DNA from: Chloroflexota bacterium | GTDB taxonomy: Bacteria > Chloroflexota > Dehalococcoidia > Lucifugimonadales > JACPCL1 | Reading direction: 5' to 3' | Length of the DNA: 13,294 nt | Assembly: GCA_016210375.1 (NCBI GenBank) | Contig: JACQUH010000330.1 | Span: 1-13,294, forward strand | Shown here: piece after piece, positions 1 through 6,242 of the stretch | Layout of the letters: every line of letters starts with the position of its first letter | Position numbering within the stretch: the first letter of the stretch is position 1 | Made by a program: the position numbers and the translations under genes | The notes under the pieces: model-generated | Told to the model about the DNA's origin: nothing | Databases searched by the model: none | What the model saw: only the letters and a program-made list of their open reading frames with translations

Positions 1-225
1 GTCTATAATGATGATCTGGTTGTCTTTCCAGTAGGTGGTGTCGGCTGCAGCGCTGATTGTGATGCCCCGCTCACGCTCCTGCTCCAACCAGTCCATGACG
101 GTAGTGCCCTCGTCCACGTCGCCCATCTTGTAGGTGCGACCGGAAGCGAAGAGCACGCGTTCAGTGACGGTGGTCTTGCCCGCGTCTATATGCGCTATGA
201 ACCCTATGTTGCGTATGTTTTCCAT
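1..225 (-). CDS. fusA: Elongation factor G, N-terminal part (cut by window edge)
   Basis: EF-G is the cytoplasmic GTPase that drives ribosomal translocation after peptide-bond formation. Only the first 75 codons lie in the window. The protein opens MENIRNIGFIAHIDAGKTT; AHIDAGKTT at residues 11-19 is the P-loop (G1), and RGITISAAADTTYW at about 53-66 is the switch I region. Between them the stretch with DEGTTVMDWLEQERERG is characteristic of EF-G rather than EF-Tu or LepA. The ATG at 225 is chosen because the N-terminus matches the family there and no other in-frame start was seen in the bases just upstream; the Shine-Dalgarno match is poor. It is the third gene of the str operon after rpsL and rpsG, 68 bases downstream of rpsG. 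A second EF-G paralogue cannot be excluded from this fragment, but the context favours the main fusA. Confidence 0.95.
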   Translation of the reverse strand, partial: MENIRNIGFIAHIDAGKTTVTERVLFASGRTYKMGDVDEGTTVMDWLEQERERGITISAAADTTYWKDNQIIIID

Positions 226-293
226 AGAAAAACCACGGCGCTCTACCCAGGCGCCAAGGGGATAGACCGGGGGGGAGATGCTGCTCCGGCGAG

Positions 294-764
294 CTACCAG
301 CGGTAGTGGACGAAGGCCCTGTTGGACTCCGCCATTCGGTGCAAGTCCTCCCTCCGCTTCACCGCCGCACCCTGGCCCCGGGAGGCATCCAGCAGCTCGC
401 GGTAAAGGCGTTCCGCCATGGGCGCGCCCGCTTGGGCGCGGGCGGCGTTGATAAGCCATCGCATGGCCAGGGCGTCGCGGCGCTCTGCGCGCACTTCAAC
501 GGGAACCTGGTACGTGGCGCCACCCACCCGGCGTGGTCTGACCTCCAGCATGGGGGTGGCGTTGCGCATAGCCTGTTGAAAGATCTCTTGGGCGGGGCGA
601 TGGGTCTCCCCTTCCAGCCGCTCCAGCGCCTGGTAGACGAGCCGCTCTGCCACGCTCTTCTTCCCGCACACCATGATCTTGTTGATGAAGCGGGCGATCT
701 CCTGATTTCCGTACCTGCGGTCAGGCGCGATGGCCCTGCGCTCTGCACGCCTTCGTCTGGACAT
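294..764 (-). CDS. rpsG: 30S ribosomal protein S7
   Basis: S7 is a primary 16S rRNA binder that nucleates the head of the small subunit and lies near the E site. The 156-residue product is complete and of normal family length. It begins MSRRRRAERR, and carries the typical GNQEIARFINKIMVCGKKSVAE block at about 20-41, in which the family helix is evident, and RRVGGATYQVPVEVR at about 78-92 (the S7 signature region). The C-terminal AFVHYRW is also family-like. The ATG at 764 has an AGAGGA Shine-Dalgarno element about 4 bases upstream. It lies 21 bases downstream of rpsL and 68 upstream of fusA, the classical str operon order. No separate promoter is visible, so it is probably cotranscribed from the rpsL promoter. 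Nothing in the coding sequence looks damaged. Confidence 0.97.
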   Translation of the reverse strand: MSRRRRAERRAIAPDRRYGNQEIARFINKIMVCGKKSVAERLVYQALERLEGETHRPAQEIFQQAMRNATPMLEVRPRRVGGATYQVPVEVRAERRDALAMRWLINAARAQAGAPMAERLYRELLDASRGQGAAVKRREDLHRMAESNRAFVHYRW

Positions 765-785
765 GGTTTCCTCTTGCGCCGGGAG

Positions 786-1199
786 CTACTTCGCTTCCTT
801 GGCACCGTACTTGCTGCGGCCCTGCGTGCGGTTCTGGACGCCAGTGGTATCCCGAGTCCCGCGGATAATGTGGTAGCGAACGCCCGGCAGGTCCGGGACG
901 CGGCCACCCCGGATGAGCACAACGGAGTGCTCCTGGAGGGTGTGGCCCTCTCCTGGAATGTAGGCGGTGACCTCTATCCCGTTTGTCAGGCGCACCCTCG
1001 CCACCTTGCGGAGGGCAGAGTTGGGCTTCTTGGGCGTGACCGTCTTCACCTGCACGCACACGCCGCGCCGCTGGGGGCAGCCCGGCCCCCGCACGGAGCG
1101 GTTGCGCAGGGAGTTCTGGACGAACCGCAACGCCGGCGCCTTGGTGCGGTTGGCCTCTCGTACCCGCCCCTTCCTGACCAGTTGATTCACTGTTGGCAT
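786..1199 (-). CDS. rpsL: 30S ribosomal protein S12
   Basis: S12 sits at the decoding centre and affects tRNA selection accuracy. The 137-residue product starts MPTVNQLVRKGR, contains TPKKPNSALRKVARV at 55-69 (the loop with the lysine that gives streptomycin resistance when mutated in E. coli), and ends RSKYGAKEAK. The ATG at 1199 is preferred because the protein matches the family from that residue and AGGGGAT lies 8 bases upstream. The frame stays open for 51 more codons upstream, but that part does not resemble S12 and crosses the promoter. Residue 103 is the conserved aspartate that is methylthiolated in some bacteria. Oddly, residue 102, a near-invariant lysine (RVKDLPG in E. coli), is proline here (CCG codon). 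It is first in the operon with rpsG and fusA. Confidence 0.97.
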   Translation of the reverse strand: MPTVNQLVRKGRVREANRTKAPALRFVQNSLRNRSVRGPGCPQRRGVCVQVKTVTPKKPNSALRKVARVRLTNGIEVTAYIPGEGHTLQEHSVVLIRGGRVPDLPGVRYHIIRGTRDTTGVQNRTQGRSKYGAKEAK

Positions 1200-1262
1200 A
1201 CTGGGATCCCCTGCGCTACCCATAAGACAACTGCGCCGCACTAGCGGCGGACACAATATAGG

Positions 1263-1291
1263 AGTATACCAACGCCGATAGGGGGTGTCAA
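1263..1291 (-). promoter_or_regulatory. Housekeeping sigma promoter for rpsL-rpsG-fusA
   Basis: On the minus strand a perfect -35 TTGACA (1286-1291) is followed after exactly 17 bases by TATACT (1263-1268), which matches the -10 consensus at five of six positions. The expected transcription start is near 1256, giving a leader of about 57 bases before the rpsL ATG at 1199. This is one of the clearest promoters in the window and fits a highly expressed ribosomal operon. No operator or S7 leader target was recognised. Confidence 0.85.
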
Positions 1292-1497
1292 TGGCGTTTA
1301 CAGGCCGGGGCTCTGTTTGCTTTGAAGTAGCGGCGACATCCCATGGCGCCAAGAAACTATCTTAGAACTCCCTTTGGCGCCACCCCGTGATGGTCACCAA
1401 CCAAACACTTGCTAGCAGTCTCATACCACAATGGTCTTGTTACTCTATTTCCAGCAATGCAGACTAATACGAGACCATTACTATGTATCAAGGTCCT

Positions 1498-1633
1498 GAC
1501 CTCTCCCCCTGTAGTCCCCCTCTCCTCCCAGGTGAGGGGGACTATGATTTGAGGAATCGGCATGATGCGGCAGGGCCGCATCATGCCGATTCAAACTAAT
1601 GTTCTCTCACTTCCCGTACGGAAAGAGCCTGTT
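1498..1633 (-). repeat. Palindromic repeat element, copy A
   Basis: This begins with GACCTCTCCCCCTG (1498-1511). It contains a hairpin with 11-bp arms (TAGTCCCCCTC, 1512-1522, pairing with 1534-1544), then a core hairpin at 1554-1592 with 18-bp perfect arms and a 3-base loop (AGG). A degenerate third hairpin (TTCCCGTACGGAA region) ends the element. The first 28 bases equal the reverse complement of the right end of copy B at 9210-9237, and the similarity continues through the core hairpin, so A lies in the opposite orientation to B. The terminal repeat on A's right side has decayed. The element encodes no protein. Mobility is inferred only from the repeated copies. Confidence 0.75.
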
Positions 1634-1634
1634 A

Positions 1635-1699
1635 CTTCGCTGCGCTCAGGGCAAGCTCTTGAGTAGGCCGAAGCTGCCGAAGCCCTGAACCCAGCGAAG
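1635..1699. repeat. Imperfect inverted repeat of the GCGAAG/CCCTGA type
   Basis: CTTCGCTG (1635-1642) and TCAGGGC (1646-1652) pair with GCCCTGA (1682-1688) and CAGCGAAG (1692-1699), giving a 15-bp interrupted stem around a 29-base middle. Words from its right half (AGGCCGAAG, GCCCTGA, GGGGAAGCGAAGGA just beyond) recur at about 13254-13294, so it belongs to a dispersed REP-like family. No function is visible. Confidence 0.6.
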
Positions 1700-1887
1700 G
1701 GGCAGGGAATGGGGAAGCGAAGGAGGGGGCCAGGGGGGTTAGGCTATTCCTGTACATCACCATCAATCGGGGGGGATGCAGAACACCCCAAAGCAAACGG
1801 GACCTACAGGGAGGCCCGGCTTCTTGACGGCGCACCCTCTCGCCCGTAGGCTTACAGTACTTCCCCGCTTCCCCGGCGTACCACCGT

Positions 1888-1962
1888 GGGCCCGTAGCTC
1901 AGGGGCAGAGCGGTCGGCTCATAACCGATTGGTCGCTGGTTCGAATCCAGCCGGGCCCACCA
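1888..1962 (+). tRNA. tRNA with CAT anticodon (elongator Met or Ile2)
   Basis: The full cloverleaf folds. The acceptor stem is GGGCCCG with CGGGCCC (1952-1958), discriminator A, and encoded CCA (1960-1962). The D stem is GCTC/GAGC with a short 7-base loop. The anticodon stem is GTCGG/CCGAT around loop CTCATAA, with anticodon CAT at 1920-1922. The T arm is GCTGG-TTCGAAT-CCAGC. It is not an initiator tRNA: the anticodon stem lacks the three GC pairs and the first acceptor pair is a normal G-C. Elongator tRNA-Met and tRNA-Ile2 (where TilS modifies the C to lysidine) share this anticodon. The loop and GGTCGCTGG region resemble E. coli tRNA-Ile2 somewhat more, so identity is left open. Confidence 0.93.
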
Positions 1963-2315
1963 GCGAGGTTCTAATATGTGGCAAGCTGACACCATAGTTG
2001 TGTGAAAGCTCTTGCGGGGAATGCAGGGAGTTGAGGCATCACGACAGGCTGTCCTGTTTCCTGACTCCAGTGAGAACTCCCGGTAGACAGCGCTCCCAGG
2101 GACGTCTGCGGTAAACCCACCTCGAACCGTGGACCGCCCTTGCCTTTCAGCCTCTTCAACGCAGTTCTGGCGGTAGCACTGCCCATCCCCTGTACAGGTA
2201 GACAGGGCCAACCTGACTATAAAGCCAGGACAGGACTAGACCAGAGGTCATGATTTGTTGCCTTCCGAAGTGGCATCCTGATAGGGAGGAAAGTCACAGA
2301 AGGGAGGCGACTGAA
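1963..2315. other. Gene-free stretch between tRNA and cupredoxin gene
   Basis: No gene is supported. A perfect 10-bp palindrome CCTGTACAGG lies at 2189-2198, and a TATAAA hexamer at 2218-2223 could be a -10 element for the downstream lipoprotein gene, but no matching -35 was found at a normal distance. An open frame on the minus strand here is an artefact of the tRNA (see rejected items). The last bases (2302-2307, GGGAGG) are the Shine-Dalgarno sequence of the next gene. Confidence 0.6.
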
Positions 2316-2903
2316 ATGCACTCCAAGAAGATGCTGGCTATTCCGATTCTCTTGCTAGTTGCCCTACTGCTGGGAGCATGCACGGCTACTGAGGCGGCTG
2401 TCTCTGTCACCGACGTGGAGCAGTTGCGCCAGCAGATAACCACCTTGCAATCGGAGTTGCTCGGTCTTCGCCAGGAGAGCCAGGAGCTGAAGCAGCAAGC
2501 GACCTATCAGCAGCGAGTGCTCACTGTACTTCTGATGCGGGTCGAGCCGGACGTTAGCACAGCACTGACAGCGCACATCAGGGGTTTCGAGGGAGACGAG
2601 GGCATGAAGAACCCCCGCATCACCGTGCGCGAGGGAGAACTGGTGCGCGTAAACCTGGCTAACGGCGAACCCATGATGCATGACTTTGTCATTGACGGCA
2701 TGGCCCATAGCTCTCATCTGGAAAAGGCCGGCGATGCTACCATGGTCGTGTTCCTTGCGGGCGAGGCCGGTGAGTACACCTACTACTGCTCCGTCCCGGG
2801 CCACCGGCAGGCCGGCATGGAGGGTGTGCTGGTGGTGGAGCCAGGCCACGCCGAGGAAGGGATGGGGATGCCCATGACGGAGTCTGGTGCACATTCACAT
2901 TAG
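2316..2903 (+). CDS. Cupredoxin-domain lipoprotein (plastocyanin/azurin-like) with coiled-coil spacer
   Basis: This is probably an extracytoplasmic type I copper protein for one-electron transfer, anchored by lipid. The 195-residue product has a lipoprotein signal (LLLGAC, lipidated Cys22), then a Leu/Gln-rich helix predicted as coiled coil at about 32-75 (VEQLRQQITTLQSELLGLRQ and on). A cupredoxin domain follows at about 88-176. The copper ligands are visible: His122 (MMHDF), Cys158, His163 and Met168 in YYCSVPGHRQAGM. The tail (178-195) is rich in Met and His. The ATG at 2316 is chosen for the GGGAGG Shine-Dalgarno 8 bases upstream and because it gives a proper signal peptide; the frame opens 22 codons earlier without either. 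The gene is single, with a small hairpin after it. The partner redox enzyme is not in the window. Confidence 0.88.
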   Translation: MHSKKMLAIPILLLVALLLGACTATEAAVSVTDVEQLRQQITTLQSELLGLRQESQELKQQATYQQRVLTVLLMRVEPDVSTALTAHIRGFEGDEGMKNPRITVREGELVRVNLANGEPMMHDFVIDGMAHSSHLEKAGDATMVVFLAGEAGEYTYYCSVPGHRQAGMEGVLVVEPGHAEEGMGMPMTESGAHSH

Positions 2904-2912
2904 GTATGTCCA

Positions 2913-2932
2913 TCGCTAGCCGCCCCTAGCGA
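2913..2932 (+). terminator. Possible terminator hairpin after the cupredoxin gene
   Basis: TCGCTAG (2913-2919) pairs with CTAGCGA (2926-2932) around a 6-base loop, starting 10 bases after the stop codon. The position suits a terminator, but the stem is short and no T-tract follows. It may only be a processing hairpin. Confidence 0.35.
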
Positions 2933-3032
2933 CTAATATGGCCACAAGCCCCGGCGCGACGTGCCGTTAACCTAAAAGGCTGCCTCGCGCCAGGGCAAGA
3001 CTTTTCAGGACACTTCAGAGAGAGGTGTTCCA

Positions 3033-3526
3033 ATGTCGGTAGAGGGGTGAACCCAGAAGAAGCACATATCCGGGTGCTCCTGGCCGAGGACCACGCTCTT
3101 GTGCGCCAGATGACCCGCCGACTTCTCGAAAACGCTGATTTCCAGGTAGTTGCGGAGGCCGCCGATGGGGTAGAAGCTGTGGCTTTGACCATTCAGCACG
3201 TCCCGGACGTGGTCCTTATGGACTTTTCCATGCCCAGGTTGAGAGGCCTTGAGGCTACCCGCGAGATCAAAAGGCGGTACCCCCACGGTTGTGTCCTGAT
3301 CCTCACAGCATACGATGACGATGAGTGCATCTTCGCGTAGCTGGCGGCGGCGCCAGCAGGCTACGTGCTCAAGACTGCGAGGGCCAGCGATCTGCTGGAG
3401 GCCGTTCGCCGGGTGCACGCGGGCAAGGCGGCTCTTAGCCCACAAGTTATCCCCAAAGTGCTCAACCACTTCAAGGGTACTCTGAAGACGCAGATTTCCC
3501 GACCTACCGACCTTTCTGCAAGTTGA
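3033..3526 (+). pseudogene. Decayed NarL-type response regulator (receiver domain only, broken)
   Basis: A receiver domain is clear: HIRVLLAEDHALVRQM (acidic pocket), VVLMDFSMP with the phosphoacceptor Asp (residue 59 counted from the GTG at 3047), and ILTAYDDDE. Three lesions are seen. An amber TAG at 3338-3340 interrupts it; the same frame then continues with the expected end of the receiver, GYVLKTARASDLLEAVRRV, before TGA at 3524. The helix-turn-helix domain that should follow is absent. The best start, ATG 3033 with AGAGAGG 7 bases upstream, runs MSVEG and stops at TGA 3048-3050; one extra G in the GGGG run at 3044-3047 would join it to the receiver frame. The in-frame GTG at 3047 has a Shine-Dalgarno element with no spacing. 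Nearby genes end in TAG, so TAG is a true stop. A 97-residue truncated product is possible but would lack the lysine end of the domain. Confidence 0.8.
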
Positions 3527-3550
3527 TCAAAGGGCTGTGCTGTGCTCGGC

Positions 3551-3580
3551 TTGGTCGGGCCCCCCTGATTGAGGTATAGT
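3551..3580 (+). promoter_or_regulatory. Candidate promoter for the histidine kinase operon
   Basis: TTGGTC (3551-3556) and TATAGT (3575-3580) are separated by 18 bases and lie about 35 bases before the kinase ATG at 3616. The -10 matches consensus at five of six positions, but the -35 only at the TTG. The location, in the gap after the decayed regulator gene, is sensible. Confidence 0.4.
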
Positions 3581-3615
3581 ACAATGTCAACATGAACAAT
3601 GCATGAGGCACATCC

Positions 3616-4962
3616 ATGAATTTGAACCGCTTGCTTCTGATAGCCATCGTGGTTCCTGCTATATTCGTCATAGCAATCCTCGGGGCAAGCTATTTCCCCC
3701 ACCAGGCGAGGCTCCTGAGCCACGAAGACGAGCACCTAATTCTTTCGATGGCTATGATTGTAGGTATTATCCCCTTCGCCTTCTTCATGCTCCATATTTT
3801 CCGCCGCATTGAAAGACACATCATCCAGCAGAATAGGGAGCTCAACGCTCTCCTCAAGGTCGGCCGAGCCGTAGAGGAGTCCGTAGACCTGAGTAGGGTG
3901 CTGCCGGTTGCCCTGGAGGCAACCCTGGAGGCCACCACTGCCGAGGCGGCAGAGGTATGGGTGGTGGAACCGAAGGAGGAGGCGCTATTCCTGCGGCTCC
4001 ATATCGGAGCGGCCAGGGAGGCCTTTGAGCAGGTGGGGCGTTTCAAGCTTGGGGAAGGGTATCCTGGCATCGTCGCTGAGACGGGAAGACCTATTCTGGC
4101 GCACGACCTGCCTAACGACTGCAGGTTCCTTCGCGAGGACGTGAAGGCAGCGGGCTTCAAGACTCTACACGCGATGCCGTTGCGCCGGAGTGGTGGCACC
4201 GTCGGCGTCCTCATTGTAGCCTCCCGCAACCCGCAGGCACTGACCAGTGAGGGCGAGTTGCGACTACTAGAGCTGGTAGCAGAGCACATCGCTATCGCGG
4301 TGGAGAATGCCCAGCTTCATGAAGAGGTGCAAACGTTGGCCATTCTGGGCGAAAGGGAGCGCCTGGCTCGTGAGATGCATGATGGGTTAGCCCAGGTGCT
4401 CGGCTACGTCAATACCAAGGCCCAGGCGGTAAAGGAACTCTTGCGGGCGAGGCAACTGGACACGGCGGTCCAGCAGATGGAGCAGTTGGAGTCCGCTGCC
4501 CAAGAGACATACGACGATGTGCGCGAGGGTATCCTTGCCCTCAGCACCAACGGCCGCAAGAGGCTCCTCCTAGAGAGCCTAAGGGACTACGTACAACGTT
4601 TCTCTGACCTGTCTGGCCTCTCCACGGAGATGGTAATGGAAGGAACGCCGTGGGTTTTTGACACCGGCGCCGAAGTCCAATTGCTCAGGATAGTCCAGGA
4701 GGCGCTGACCAACGCTCGCAAGCACGCGCGGGCGGGTAAGGTCCAGGTACTATTCTCCTTCGGAGATGATACTTGCCGCCTCATCGTCCAAGACGATGGT
4801 CGTGGCTTCGACCCAGAGCACATCGCCAGGGGGCCCAGGCCTCACTTGGGCTTGCAATCCATGCGAGAGCGAGCAGCAGCCATTGGGGCCAGGTTTACTC
4901 TAGACACGGCACAGGGCAAGGGTACGCGCATCATCCTGGACCTGACAAGGGCAAAGACATGA
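3616..4962 (+). CDS. Membrane sensor histidine kinase, GAF + HisKA_3 + HATPase
   Basis: This NarX/LiaS/DegS-class kinase would phosphorylate the regulator encoded next to it. The 448-residue product has two membrane segments (about 5-25 and 41-61) with a short loop between them, so there is little extracytoplasmic sensing surface. A linker helix and a GAF domain follow (about 75-232, typical FKLGEGYPGIVAETG at 143-157). The HisKA_3 box ERERLAREMHDGLAQVLG carries the phospho-accepting His255. The HATPase domain has the N-box IVQEALTNARKHA (Asn366), the G1 box DDGRGF (393-398) and the GLQSMRERA box (412-420). ATG 3616 has a GAGG element 7 bases upstream. The stop codon overlaps the start of the regulator (ATGA), so the two are translationally coupled. 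The signal is unknown; the GAF domain suggests an intracellular ligand, redox or gas cue. Confidence 0.93.
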   Translation: MNLNRLLLIAIVVPAIFVIAILGASYFPHQARLLSHEDEHLILSMAMIVGIIPFAFFMLHIFRRIERHIIQQNRELNALLKVGRAVEESVDLSRVLPVALEATLEATTAEAAEVWVVEPKEEALFLRLHIGAAREAFEQVGRFKLGEGYPGIVAETGRPILAHDLPNDCRFLREDVKAAGFKTLHAMPLRRSGGTVGVLIVASRNPQALTSEGELRLLELVAEHIAIAVENAQLHEEVQTLAILGERERLAREMHDGLAQVLGYVNTKAQAVKELLRARQLDTAVQQMEQLESAAQETYDDVREGILALSTNGRKRLLLESLRDYVQRFSDLSGLSTEMVMEGTPWVFDTGAEVQLLRIVQEALTNARKHARAGKVQVLFSFGDDTCRLIVQDDGRGFDPEHIARGPRPHLGLQSMRERAAAIGARFTLDTAQGKGTRIILDLTRAKT

Positions 4963-5612
4963 CCAAGGGTACAAGGGTTCTCATTGTTGACGACCACGAT
5001 CTGTTCAGAGATGGCATCGCTAGCCTGCTACAGAGCCGTGGATACGAAGTTGTGGGGGAGGCCAGCAACGGGCTGGAAGCTGTGGAGAAAACCCGTCAGC
5101 TTCGACCGGACATCATTCTCATGGATATCCGTATGCCAGACATGGGCGGGCTGGAAGCCACTCGTATCATCAAGGCCGAAATCCCAGATATGAAGGTGGT
5201 CATCCTGACCGTCTCTGACGACGAGGAAGACCTGTTCGAGGCCATCAAAAGTGGAGCGCAGGGGTATCTCCTAAAGAAGCTAAAGTCGGAGGTCTTCTTT
5301 GACCTTATCGCTGGTGTTACCCAGGGAGAGGCTCCGATTTCCCCTCCCATGGCAGCAAAGATGCTGGAGGAGTTCTCTAGGTCTAGCCAGGCTAAGGCGA
5401 TTGCCGATTTGAAGCAAGGTCTCACCGATAGAGAGGAACAGGTCCTGCATCTGATAGCCCAGGGCAGAACCAACAAGGAGATCGCCTCCCAACTGGTGAT
5501 AAGCGAGAGCACGGTGAAATACCACCTCCGCAACATCCTGGACAAGCTCCACCTCGAGAACCGCGCCCAAGTGATGGCATACGCCGCACGGCGAGGGATG
5601 AGATCCCGCTAA
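4959..5612 (+). CDS. NarL/LuxR-family response regulator
   Basis: This is a DNA-binding transcriptional regulator, presumably activated by the kinase just upstream. The 217-residue product has a receiver domain with acidic pair Asp11-Asp12, phosphoacceptor Asp56 (IILMDIRMPDMGG), Thr84 and Lys106 (YLLKK). A linker and a LuxR-type helix-turn-helix follow at about 154-212: LTDREEQVLHLIAQGRTNKE, then the recognition helix with SESTVKYHLRNILDKL. All catalytic residues are present. The ATG at 4959 overlaps the kinase stop by 4 bases; the same frame is open 62 codons further upstream inside the kinase gene, but that stretch does not resemble a receiver. The receiver resembles that of the decayed regulator at 3033-3526, which suggests a duplicated pair of which one copy is dying. 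Its targets are unknown. Confidence 0.94.
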   Translation: MTKGTRVLIVDDHDLFRDGIASLLQSRGYEVVGEASNGLEAVEKTRQLRPDIILMDIRMPDMGGLEATRIIKAEIPDMKVVILTVSDDEEDLFEAIKSGAQGYLLKKLKSEVFFDLIAGVTQGEAPISPPMAAKMLEEFSRSSQAKAIADLKQGLTDREEQVLHLIAQGRTNKEIASQLVISESTVKYHLRNILDKLHLENRAQVMAYAARRGMRSR

Positions 5613-6105
5613 AACGGGGGGCACGCGGGCCTCGCCATCACAGTCTTTCAACGTTCTGCCGTGCATACGCCAAGGGGATCCCAAAGGCTCCCCCGGGAGA
5701 ATGTACCGGCGTCCTTCGGAGCGCACCCCCTTTCCGGTATCCTCTTCATGCCTGAACGGTGCAGACCCTGTTGAAACCTCAGCGATCAACTGCACTCGAC
5801 CCTGGCGAGCCACTGAGGAGCGCTCTCAGCCTGGACACGAGGCCAGGCCGCAAAAAGTTCGAGTACTGTCCGCTGAGCCCCACCGCGCTCTCCTGACTCT
5901 TAAGGCAACGCCCCGCCACGGAGAGGGGGGCAGGCCTGGAAACATTCTAAAGGGCGAGGAGTCCTGCGTGATGCCCTGCGGGGAGAGGGCGCTTCCCGTT
6001 TCTTCCCTACGTGAAGGCTTTATTATTACCCAAATGGTGAGGGAATCAGCAGCATTGCTCGCCCAATGCAGCTCGTGTCAGCCAAACTGAGCACGCCAAT
6101 CCCCC
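5613..6105. other. Gene-free stretch upstream of the groESL promoter
   Basis: No gene is supported in this stretch of nearly 500 bases. An open frame from an ATG at 5701 to 6090 has no Shine-Dalgarno and a composition unlike a protein. Short GC-rich inverted segments occur (for example CCCG/CGGG around the regulator stop, and GGAGAGGGGGGCAGG near 5929), but no convincing terminator with a T-tract follows the regulator gene. The stretch may contain decayed repeat pieces. Confidence 0.55.
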
Positions 6106-6134
6106 TTGACAACACCCAGCCGCCTCACTACAGT
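6106..6134 (+). promoter_or_regulatory. Promoter of groES-groEL
   Basis: TTGACA (6106-6111, perfect -35) and TACAGT (6129-6134, four of six -10 matches) are separated by 17 bases. The predicted start near 6141 falls just before the CIRCE operator at 6146, so repressor binding would block initiation or early elongation. The leader before groES is about 100 bases. Confidence 0.75.
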
Positions 6135-6145
6135 ATCCCTGTGGG

Positions 6146-6172
6146 TTAGCAGTCTCATGGGTTGACTGCTAA
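6146..6172 (+). promoter_or_regulatory. CIRCE operator for HrcA, symmetrical variant
   Basis: TTAGCAGTC, nine bases, then GACTGCTAA forms a perfect 9-9-9 inverted repeat. The consensus CIRCE is TTAGCACTC-N9-GAGTGCTAA; here one base is changed in each arm (C to G on the left, G to C on the right), keeping symmetry. It sits immediately downstream of the groE promoter, the usual place. HrcA repression of groESL relieved by heat shock is the established role of CIRCE; hrcA itself is not in the window. Confidence 0.9.
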
Positions 6173-6242
6173 AACCCCTTAGGTCACATCTGAGGATTGC
6201 TCAAGACAAGACGAAGAAACAGCTCTTTGAAAGGAGGAGACC

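Larger units (their letters stand above)
1292..1887. other. Gene-free stretch between rpsL promoter and tRNA, carrying repeat element A
   Basis: No supported gene is present; short open frames on either strand lack Shine-Dalgarno support or family resemblance. The stretch is a mosaic of repeats. A block around AAGAAACTATCT (1351-1362) recurs at 13116-13127. Element A (1498-1633) has hairpins described separately. An imperfect inverted repeat follows at 1635-1699, and G-rich debris (GGGGAAGCGAAGGA near 1712) recurs at the right end of the window. About 75 bases before the tRNA hold nothing recognisable. Confidence 0.7.

Noticed and set aside
306..1244. Plus-strand open frame of 312 codons opposite rpsG and rpsL
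   Set aside because: It is antisense to ribosomal protein genes, with no start signals or family resemblance.
1413..1424. TAGCAGTCTCAT, identical to the left half of the groE CIRCE variant plus the start of its spacer
   Set aside because: The right half-site is absent at the required distance and no gene or promoter lies nearby; it is probably chance or a fragment.
1498..1633. CRISPR array made from the repeated palindromes
   Set aside because: Copies are few, far apart and in opposite orientations, without regular spacers or cas genes.
1852..2211. Minus-strand open frame of 119 codons opposite the tRNA
   Set aside because: Its LDSNQRPIGYEPTALPL segment is the well-known spurious translation of the antisense strand of a tRNA gene; the rest has no family resemblance and no Shine-Dalgarno.
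3338..3340. TAG as a recoded sense codon (amber readthrough, pyrrolysine)
   Set aside because: groEL, the cupredoxin gene and the propeller gene all end with TAG at the expected place, and the gene carries other lesions.
3449..3457. TTATCCCCA, one mismatch from a DnaA box
   Set aside because: It is a single site inside the decayed regulator gene, with no cluster, AT-rich region or dnaA nearby.
5701..6090. Plus-strand open frame of 129 codons upstream of groES
   Set aside because: There is no Shine-Dalgarno, the composition is unlike a protein (rich in Pro, Arg, Ser and Cys without hydrophobic order), and it ends just before the groE promoter.
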